This document shows positions 32,527 through 38,105 of a stretch of 38,105 bases of DNA, one piece after another. Source of the stretch: an uncultured Bacteroidales bacterium (GTDB taxonomy: Bacteria; Bacteroidota; Bacteroidia; Bacteroidales; UBA932). The notes beneath the pieces were generated by a model. The model searched no databases and was not told where the DNA came from. It saw only the letters and a program-made list of their open reading frames with translations. Each line of letters starts with the position of its first letter. Within the stretch, counting starts at the first letter, position 1. The stretch spans positions 1 through 38,105 of the forward strand of contig CAJOKD010000028.1 in NCBI GenBank assembly GCA_905235085.1, written 5' to 3'. The position numbers and the translations under genes were made by a program.

Positions 32527-33147
32527 TCAAATCCTTGCTTCCCGGAATACTTCCACGATGGAAGGATAGGTGTTCTTCAGGTAGGGGGAGAGCCCGGACC
32601 GCGGCACCCACGCGGCCTTGGTTATGTCTTCTTCCCGCTGCGGGGTCAGGTCCCAAGGATCGGTAAACAGCATATCGTACCACCAGGAATGCTTCAGGTG
32701 CCATATTCCGTCTCGTCGGTAGCAGTGGTCGGTGACACAGATCAGGTTCTTGAGTTCAAGCTGGTCCACTCCGGTCTCCTCCTGCACTTCGCGAAGGGCG
32801 GTCACCCGGATGTCTTCTCCTTCCTCCTGATGTCCCTTCGGAAGGTCCCAGAGCCCGTTCCTTTTTATGAGCAGCACGTCGCCCCTGCGATTGGAAACAA
32901 GTCCTCCGGCGGCGTTCACTTCCTTGAACTGCGACAGGAAGTCCCTGTATGTTCCCTCAATGTCCTCGGCCGGGATATAGATCCTGGTCAGCGAGCCGGA
33001 GGTTTCGAACATATCCACCAGCTCGGCGATGCCCTCGGGGCCTTCCGGATGGAACTCTACCGAGTTCGGGTCCGTCAAAGCCTGCTCGTCGGGAGAGCAG
33101 ATGACCATACATCTGTTTTCAAGGTATATCTTGTGCATCCGGGGCAT
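32527..33147 (-). CDS. NUDIX hydrolase
   Basis: A 206-residue protein with a full Nudix box: Gly105, Glu111, Arg119-Glu120, Glu123-Glu124, Gly126 (GHQEEGEDIRVTALREVQEE and TGV). An 80-residue N-terminal extension precedes the Nudix domain. Nudix enzymes cleave nucleoside diphosphates linked to another moiety; the substrate cannot be told from the sequence. An ATG three codons in (33138) is an alternative start. It is divergent from pyrE; the 55-base gap holds -7 boxes for both. The gene ends 79 bases before queA, with no terminator between them, so queA may be read from the same transcript. Confidence 0.88.
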   Translation of the reverse strand: MPRMHKIYLENRCMVICSPDEQALTDPNSVEFHPEGPEGIAELVDMFETSGSLTRIYIPAEDIEGTYRDFLSQFKEVNAAGGLVSNRRGDVLLIKRNGLWDLPKGHQEEGEDIRVTALREVQEETGVDQLELKNLICVTDHCYRRDGIWHLKHSWWYDMLFTDPWDLTPQREEDITKAAWVPRSGLSPYLKNTYPSIVEVFREARI

Positions 33148-33157
33148 AAAAAATTAC

Positions 33158-33165
33158 TATATTTG
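33158..33165 (+). promoter_or_regulatory. -7 box (TATATTTG) of the pyrE operon
   Basis: TATATTTG matches TAnnTTTG, 37 bases before the pyrE ATG at 33203, giving a leader of about 30 bases. Confidence 0.45.
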
Positions 33166-33176
33166 TCGCGAGGCAG

Positions 33177-33184
33177 CAAAGTTA
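33177..33184 (-). promoter_or_regulatory. -7 box (TAACTTTG) of the NUDIX hydrolase gene
   Basis: The minus strand reads TAACTTTG, 29 bases before the ATG at 33147. It overlaps the presumed transcript start of pyrE, so the two divergent promoters probably interfere. Confidence 0.4.
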
Positions 33185-33202
33185 TAAATCATTTCCAAGA
33201 AT

Positions 33203-33844
33203 ATGGACTCCATTGACAGAAAACTTGCCGGAGAACTTCTCAGGATCGAGGCAGTCCTGCTCAGGCCGGACGATCCTTTCACCTGGGCGTCCGGGTGGCA
33301 TTCACCTATCTATTGCGACAACCGCAGGATACTCTCCGATCCTGGACTCCGCGCAAAGGTGGCAGGGTGGCTGGCGGAAACCGCCCTCAGGGAATTTCCC
33401 GGTGCAGAAACAGTCGCGGGTGTAGCTACCGGTGCCATAGCGCACGGGGTGCTGGCCACCGAAAAGATGGGCAAGCCTTTCGCTTATGTCCGTCCCGCTA
33501 AGAAAGACCACGGCACGGGATCCCAGATCGAGGGGGTGCTCCTGCCGGGTTCGAAGGTGGTGGTGATAGAGGATCTCGTTTCCACCGGGATGAGCAGCCT
33601 GGCCGCTGTGGCAGCCCTCAGGGAGGCCGGAGCTGATGTCCTGGGGATGGTGGCAATATTCACCTACGGGTTTGAAATAGCCGCGAAGCGTTTCGAAGAG
33701 GCCGGAGTGAGGCTCGTTACGCTTTCGGATTACGGTGCGCTTATTGAAGAGGCGACTGCTACCGGATATGTCGGGGCTTCGGATGCGGAAGTGCTCCGCC
33801 GGTGGCGCCTCGACCCCGCAGGCTGGAATCCTACGGCAGATTAA
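33203..33844 (+). CDS. pyrE: Orotate phosphoribosyltransferase
   Basis: PyrE makes OMP from orotate and PRPP in de novo pyrimidine synthesis. The 213-residue protein has the PRPP-binding motif VVVIEDLVSTGMSS (119-132), the catalytic-loop lysines and histidine in RPAKKDHGTGSQIEG (97-111), and FTWASGWHSPIYCDNR near the start. It is the first gene of a five-gene operon, 14 bases before the SRPBCC gene. Confidence 0.95.
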   Translation: MDSIDRKLAGELLRIEAVLLRPDDPFTWASGWHSPIYCDNRRILSDPGLRAKVAGWLAETALREFPGAETVAGVATGAIAHGVLATEKMGKPFAYVRPAKKDHGTGSQIEGVLLPGSKVVVIEDLVSTGMSSLAAVAALREAGADVLGMVAIFTYGFEIAAKRFEEAGVRLVTLSDYGALIEEATATGYVGASDAEVLRRWRLDPAGWNPTAD

Positions 33845-33858
33845 AACAAATCAAGGAT

Positions 33859-34344
33859 ATGACAACACAGATAACAAGCAAGCACGGACAGGTTTCAAAG
33901 CAGCCTGCCGAACTTTATATGGCCTTCGTGGATATGCGCAACTTCCTTCAGTTCCTTCCTGAGGACAAGAGGGAAGGGGTGGTCGCCGATTATGATACGA
34001 TAAGCACTACGGTCCAGGGGTTCAAGATCGGGATAATGGTCAAGCAACGTACGCCATATTCCAGGATCGAGTTCATCGACAGCGGTGCCCCGTTCAGTTT
34101 CGGAGGGTCCCTGCACTTCGACTCGGTCCCTTCCGAACCATCCAAGACCGATTTCCACATAGAGTTCCACGCTGACCTGAACCTTATGATGAAGGTTATG
34201 CTCGGAGGAAAGATCAAGGAAGCCATGGACAAGGTCGTAGACGGCCTCGTGGCGATGTCGGAAGGCAGGATGCCTGAAGGCGTGGACGAGGAGACCCTCC
34301 GCAGGATGCAGGAGGAGATGGGCAGGCAGCAGGGTCAGCAGTAA
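33859..34344 (+). CDS. SRPBCC (START-like) domain protein
   Basis: A 161-residue protein from the ATG at 33859 (upstream in-frame codons lie inside pyrE in another frame and were rejected). The helix-grip pattern PAELYMAFVDMRNFLQFLP, RIEFIDSGAPFSFGGSLHF and ADLNLMMKVMLGGKIKEAMD matches SRPBCC proteins that in Bacteroidota lie next to pyrE. Such folds bind hydrophobic ligands; no function is known for this group to me. The C-terminal tail is Met/Gln-rich and charged. The stop overlaps the next start (TAATG). Confidence 0.8.
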   Translation: MTTQITSKHGQVSKQPAELYMAFVDMRNFLQFLPEDKREGVVADYDTISTTVQGFKIGIMVKQRTPYSRIEFIDSGAPFSFGGSLHFDSVPSEPSKTDFHIEFHADLNLMMKVMLGGKIKEAMDKVVDGLVAMSEGRMPEGVDEETLRRMQEEMGRQQGQQ

Positions 34345-35567
34345 TGCAGGGGTTGGACGAGAGACAGCTGCAGGATATCCTGGTACGTGCGGTCGGTGCC
34401 GGCAAGGCGGCGGTCGCTCTGGAGGCATTCCGCAAGCCGTCCTCCGTGTCCGTGAGGATCAATCCTTTCAAGCAGGTCTCTTTCGAGGGAAGCCGGGAAG
34501 TGCCGTGGTGCGGGTATGGGCGGATGCTTCCGGAAAGGCCCGTATTCACCCTCGACCCGTTGTTCCACGCCGGTTGCTACTATGTGCAAGACTCCTCCGC
34601 GATGGCGGTAGGGCGTGTATTCCGCGACCTGCTCCTGGAATACGATGTTTCCGGCAGGACTCTCAAGGTGCTGGACCTGTGTGCGGCTCCGGGAGGGAAG
34701 ACCACCGATCTGGCGGCGTCCTTGAGGCTTGCGCTCGGGAACGGCTTCGAACTCGTTGCCAATGAGGTCATACGTTCCAGGGCTGCGGTCCTGTCTGACA
34801 ACGTGGCAGTCTGGGGAGACCCGAACGTAATCGTCACCAGCGTGGATCCGCGTGACGCAGGCAGGCTGGAGGGATATTTCGATATCATCCTGTCGGATGT
34901 TCCCTGCTCGGGAGAGGGTATGTTCCGGAAGGATGCGAAAGCGGTGGAAGACTGGTCGGAGGAGACCGTCAAACTGTGCGCCGCCCGCCAGAGACGCATT
35001 CTGGCAGATGTCTGGCCGGCACTCAGGCAGGGCGGTCTGCTGTTGTATTCAACTTGCACTTTCGAAGAGGCTGAGAACGATTCGTCCGTCGAGTGGGCGG
35101 CCGCGGAACTAGGAGGGGAAATAATTGATTATAAATATGATACCCTTCCCGGCGTGATTCCGACCCGTACCGGCGGCTTGCTGGTTCCCGGATTCGTGGA
35201 GGGAGAGGGACAGTTCGTGGCGGCGTTGAGGAAAACGGCTCCTGCGGGGAAGACCCGTCTTCTCCCGGATGCACTGAAGCCTCTGCGCAGCGGCCTTGTC
35301 AAAGGTGTCAGGAAGGGACAGGACTTCATCCCTTCGGCCGACTGGGCGCTGAACATCGAGCCTCCGGTGGACGAGTATCCTACGGTGGAAGTCGACCGTG
35401 AAACCGCTTTGAAATATCTTCACCGCGATGGCATATTCATTGAAGGTCAACCGGAGGGATTCCTGATGGTGCTCTATGAAGGCCATCCGCTGGGATTCGT
35501 GAAGAACCTCGGAAGGAGGTGGAACAATCTCCATCCGCAGAACAGAAGGATAAGAATGGATATATGA
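34344..35567 (+). CDS. RsmF/NOL1-NOP2-Sun family rRNA cytosine-C5 methyltransferase
   Basis: A 407-residue SAM-dependent methyltransferase. After an N-terminal RNA-binding part come the motifs VRINPFK (37-43), YYVQDSSAM (79-87), the SAM loop VLDLCAAPGGKT (109-120), SDVPCSGEGMFR (184-195; Cys188) and YSTCTF (235-240) with Cys238 as the likely nucleophile. The C-terminal 120 residues look like a PUA-type domain (IEGQPEGFLMVLYEGHPLGFVKN). This layout is that of RsmF (YebU), which methylates 16S rRNA; rRNA position is inferred from family only. It overlaps both neighbours by one to four bases, which implies translational coupling. Confidence 0.88.
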   Translation: MQGLDERQLQDILVRAVGAGKAAVALEAFRKPSSVSVRINPFKQVSFEGSREVPWCGYGRMLPERPVFTLDPLFHAGCYYVQDSSAMAVGRVFRDLLLEYDVSGRTLKVLDLCAAPGGKTTDLAASLRLALGNGFELVANEVIRSRAAVLSDNVAVWGDPNVIVTSVDPRDAGRLEGYFDIILSDVPCSGEGMFRKDAKAVEDWSEETVKLCAARQRRILADVWPALRQGGLLLYSTCTFEEAENDSSVEWAAAELGGEIIDYKYDTLPGVIPTRTGGLLVPGFVEGEGQFVAALRKTAPAGKTRLLPDALKPLRSGLVKGVRKGQDFIPSADWALNIEPPVDEYPTVEVDRETALKYLHRDGIFIEGQPEGFLMVLYEGHPLGFVKNLGRRWNNLHPQNRRIRMDI

Positions 35568-36490
35568 AAAAGTATTTGTTACCGGCTCTGCTGGCCGTCA
35601 TCTTTGCAGTGCAGTTCCCTGCACGGGCGCAGAAGCCTACACAGGCCGATTACCTTAACCGTTACTCACTCCTGGTCAATAAGTTGGGAGTAGAAGGCGT
35701 GGGCGTGGAGACTTTGCTCCAACGCTGGGGAAAGGACTATCCGGAGGATTTGGATATGCTGCTTGGGAAATTCACGTACTACCTTTCCAAGAGCCAGTCG
35801 AACAGGATGGAGACGCTGGATGCACAGAAATACCTAGGCGAGGCTCCGACCCTGGTCCTGAAGGATTCCCTGGGCAATGACGTGAACTATTTCCAGGTCA
35901 CCGATTACGACGACGAGTTGTTCGCCCAGGCCACCCAGGCAATCGACAAGGCTATCGGGCTCAACCAGGAACGCCTCGACCTCCGGCTGTACAAGATAGC
36001 TGCCCTGATCGGATACGAGAAAGGAAGCCCGGATATGGCCGTGTCAGGCTTGAAGGAGCTCATCGACTATGACGGTCACAGTCATCCGGCGTGGGAATAC
36101 CCCGGACTCGAGTCCGGTCCCGAACTGTTCCCGTCCCTGGTGCAGGAATATTGCTTTACATTCTTCAGGCAGGCCACTCCGGCTTCATACGAGGCATTCA
36201 AGGAGGTTTCCGAGAAGATGCTGGGATACTATCCCAAGAATACTTCCTTCCTGACCAACATCGGGTCCTATTACCTGGTATACAAGCGCGACAGCAAGAA
36301 TGCCCTCAAGATGTACAACAAGGTGCTGAAGAAGGATCCTGGTGACTATACGGCCATCAAGAATTGTGTACTTCTGGCCCGCAACGACAAGAACAAGAAG
36401 CTGGAGAAGAAGTACCTTGCGATGCTGGCCAAGGTCTCTCCCGACGAGACCGAAAGGCAGCAGGCCGAGATCCGTCTCAAATCATTGTAG
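35564..36490 (+). CDS. Exported TPR-repeat protein
   Basis: From the ATG at 35564, overlapping the methyltransferase stop (ATGA), it has 308 residues with a signal peptide (MKKYLLPALLAVIF... cleaved after ARA). TPR-like helices occupy most of the mature part, clearest at 225-300 (YEAFKEVSEKMLGYYPKN, ALKMYNKVLKKDPGDYTAIK). It should be a periplasmic scaffold; partner unknown. The stop overlaps the next GTG start (TAGTG). Confidence 0.8.
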   Translation: MKKYLLPALLAVIFAVQFPARAQKPTQADYLNRYSLLVNKLGVEGVGVETLLQRWGKDYPEDLDMLLGKFTYYLSKSQSNRMETLDAQKYLGEAPTLVLKDSLGNDVNYFQVTDYDDELFAQATQAIDKAIGLNQERLDLRLYKIAALIGYEKGSPDMAVSGLKELIDYDGHSHPAWEYPGLESGPELFPSLVQEYCFTFFRQATPASYEAFKEVSEKMLGYYPKNTSFLTNIGSYYLVYKRDSKNALKMYNKVLKKDPGDYTAIKNCVLLARNDKNKKLEKKYLAMLAKVSPDETERQQAEIRLKSL

Positions 36491-37014
36491 TGACTCTACT
36501 TGCATTAGTCTCCGGACTTGTTTGGGAACTCCCGCAGAACATTCTCGGCGGGATCCTTTCGTTGTCCAGGAAACGGGGTTCTGAGGTTTTTCCTTATTCG
36601 GGAGCTACCGTGATCCGCAAACCTGACGGACTTCCGTACAACTGGGGAGTCTCCTTGGGTGCGTTCATAAATGTGGGCGGGAACGCCTCCTTGCGTCAGG
36701 TTTCCTCGATCGTAGCCCACGAATTCGGGCATTCCTTGCAGAGCCGCATCCTGGGTCCGTTCTATCTGTTGGTGGTCGGTCTTCCCAGCTTGATCGGATG
36801 CCGGATGCCGTGGCACGACCATAACCGTGAGTGGTACGAAGTCTGGGCGAACAGGTTCTCCTACAAGTATCACAAGAAACACGGCCCGAAAGAGGTGGTC
36901 ACCTTCTGGAACCACTCCCTGAACCCTCTTTCTTATCGCCTGGACTGGTTCTTCCTCCCCACTGCACTATATTACGCAGCACTCATCGCCCTTCTCCTCA
37001 CCCTTGTCCTCTGA
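36490..37014 (+). CDS. Small membrane protein with a HEFGH zinc-peptidase motif
   Basis: The coding start is taken as the GTG at 36490, overlapping the TPR stop, which gives 174 residues beginning with a membrane helix (VTLLALVSGLVWELPQNILG). Codons further upstream in this frame overlap the TPR gene. The motif SSIVAHEFGHSLQSR (His77, Glu78, His81) has the HExxH form of zincin metallopeptidases. Glu117 in EWYEVWANRF could be the third ligand. A hydrophobic segment (about 88-103) follows, and a C-terminal helix (about 154-174). I know similar small HExxH proteins in Bacteroidota but no function for them. It closes the pyrE operon and is followed by an RHS-type gene. Confidence 0.65.
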   Translation: MTLLALVSGLVWELPQNILGGILSLSRKRGSEVFPYSGATVIRKPDGLPYNWGVSLGAFINVGGNASLRQVSSIVAHEFGHSLQSRILGPFYLLVVGLPSLIGCRMPWHDHNREWYEVWANRFSYKYHKKHGPKEVVTFWNHSLNPLSYRLDWFFLPTALYYAALIALLLTLVL

Positions 37015-37045
37015 AGATATTTATTTGTTTCATTCGAAATATCTT
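37014..37045 (+). terminator. A+T-rich hairpin after the pyrE operon
   Basis: AAGATATTT (37014-37022) and AAATATCTT (37037-37045) form a nine-pair stem with a 14-base loop, followed by TATATATTTC. The stem starts in the stop codon. It overlaps the promoter of the next gene, so its terminator role is uncertain. Confidence 0.35.
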
Positions 37046-37055
37046 TATATATTTC
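37024..37055 (+). promoter_or_regulatory. Promoter of the RHS-type gene (TTTG, 20 bases, TATATTTC)
   Basis: TTTG (37024-37027) as -33 element, 20 bases of spacing, then TATATTTC (37048-37055), one mismatch from TAnnTTTG. The ATG at 37081 is 25 bases downstream. This is the only site in the window with both elements at the expected spacing. Confidence 0.5.
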
Positions 37056-37080
37056 GCTGAAATCAAATCAATTAGCACTA

Positions 37081-38105
37081 TGAAATCATCCCATTCGTAC
37101 CACAAGCACTCGGTTCAGGCATTAATTTTTCTGATGGGCATGATTCTATTTCCTTTGCAAGGCTTATCACAGACATCCACCACGAATCCCACCCTCGGTG
37201 GACCGCAGATTGAATATGACCCGACACCGAAGGCATTGGAGATGACTCGGTACGGGAGATTGCCAGTGAACGGGAACAGCGGACAAATCACATTCGAGAT
37301 TCCCCTCTACACGTATTCAGACCAGGATTTCAACATTCCGGTTTCGTTGTCCTACGCCTCTTCCGGCTTCATGCCGGGAAAGCAGACCGGAGAGGCGGGA
37401 CTCGGATGGACCCTAATGGCTGGAGGGGCTATAACGAGGGAAATCCTAGGGGTTGATGATTTCTACACCTACGGTGGCCGCCATTCCGGGCACACCGTCC
37501 AGGGATGGCTCGCTTCTTCGCAGGTGTCGCTCACAACGGCGGCGAACGGGTCGGAACCCATCTTCGCCGAGACGCTCCGCTACTGGGATCCTTCACAAGG
37601 GTCAGGAGCAACCCCTAGATACGGGGGAATGGTATCCTCGGTGGAGAGGTTTACATATGATGCTGCAGGAAACATCCTGTCCATCCGGAGGAACGAAGGA
37701 ACCGGTGCCAGCAAGGCTCTCAACCTCTCCTATTCCGGTAACCTGCTGTCCTCGGTATCCGATTCCCTCGCAGGTTCTTCGTATTCCTATTTACATGGCA
37801 AGGCAGGGACTGTCACTTCCGACGGCAGGATTGGCCGGACGATGGCGATGAACGTCATCGGAAAGGTCGCCCGGGTGAACGGCACGGTTATCTTGAACGA
37901 TATGATCCAGAATGCCACACTCGCACGGTACACCTACCTGTCTGACGGGACGAAGATATCTGTCCTGGACCCTAGTGACAGTTCCTATGTCCTTTACCGG
38001 GGGTCGTTCCTGATGAGGAAGGACAGCACCGGGACCGTATCCCTCGAATGCATCACGGTCACTGAAGGGATAATCGTTCCGGACGGCTCCTCAGGTTCCC
38101 TGAAA
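37081..38105 (+). CDS. RHS/YD-repeat-type exported protein, N-terminal part (runs off the window)
   Basis: The frame is open from the ATG at 37081 to the window end (341 codons). A signal peptide (about 1-31, ending GLSQ) precedes a domain found at the start of Bacteroidota RHS-like proteins: TRYGRLPVNGNSGQITFEIPLY, here given in part as GRLPVNGNSGQITFEIP; then FNIPVSLSYASSGF and EAGLGWTLMAGGAITRE. YD-repeat-like segments follow (RFTYDAAGNILSI, LSYSGNLLSSVSDSLAGSS) and the core-approach motif ARYTYLSDGTKISVLD...VLYRGSFLMRKDSTGTVSLE. It is much shorter between the N-domain and the core than typical RHS proteins of several thousand residues. The hypervariable C-terminal region, which in many RHS proteins is a toxin, would lie beyond the window. 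Confidence 0.8.

Noticed and set aside
1..38105. tRNA, rRNA, riboswitch or known small RNA genes
   Set aside because: No cloverleaf, rRNA segment or recognisable riboswitch core was seen by eye in any intergenic region. A covariance-model search was not possible here.

Overview
The window looks like a chromosomal segment of a Bacteroidota, most likely a Bacteroidales species with a G+C content around or slightly above 50% in its housekeeping genes. The evidence is a BACON-type lipoprotein, a TonB-dependent receptor paired with a DUF4249 lipoprotein, a C10 (streptopain-type) peptidase beside a DUF3244-like protein, an ExbB/4-TM/ExbD/ExbD cluster, and several start-proximal TAnnTTTG boxes (the Bacteroides -7 element). 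No tRNA, rRNA or CRISPR array was seen.

Layout. (1) 1-4779: partial BACON lipoprotein (-), threonine aldolase (+), a 1-kb repeat-filled gap, then efp, ispH and cmk (-). (2) 4866-6023: a receiver-AAA+ sigma-54-type regulator without a DNA-binding domain (+), overlapping tail to tail with the next block. (3) 6007-14655: a tightly packed minus-strand run asnS, udk, TonB-like protein, large anchored periplasmic protein, acyl-CoA ligase, dCMP deaminase and S41 protease. (4) 14793-24594: an A+T-richer accessory block holding two paralogous small outer-membrane proteins, a DUF4249/TonB-receptor/lipoprotein operon, a DUF3244-like/C10-peptidase operon, and a TPR-transmembrane-HTH lipoprotein regulator. 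It also contains two copies of a non-coding terminal-inverted-repeat element and two gene remnants, one of them the tail of a second copy of the regulator. (5) 24677-27013: exbB, a 4-TM protein, exbD, exbD (-). (6) 27138-30143: dprA, tatD and asparaginase (-). (7) 30144-31397: 1.25 kb without a gene, built almost entirely of tandem and dispersed repeats. (8) 31398-33147: queA and a NUDIX hydrolase (-). (9) 33203-37014: pyrE, an SRPBCC protein, an RsmF-like methyltransferase, a TPR protein and a HEFGH membrane protein (+). (10) 37081 to the end: the start of an RHS-type cell-surface protein.

How the genes fit together. Most blocks are housekeeping: isoprenoid, nucleotide and queuosine synthesis, translation, DNA uptake or recombination, and envelope energisation. 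The ExbB/ExbD cluster could energise the TonB receptor at 16932-19337, and the TonB-like protein at 11864-12568 may be a partner. In the accessory block the membrane TPR-HTH protein lies directly upstream of, and co-oriented with, the DUF3244-like/C10-peptidase/OMP operon and is the obvious candidate regulator. The same regulator tail plus OMP occurs a second time in decayed form, which points to a segmental duplication broken up by the small inverted-repeat element.

Main oddities: a quasi-palindromic element of two units (9-bp arms, 33-34 bp per unit, units 51-52 bp apart) present in both gene-free repeat regions about 29 kb apart; the 13-, 17-, 20-, 22- and 125-bp repeat arrays; the inverted-repeat element pair with its associated remnants; and the headless response regulator.
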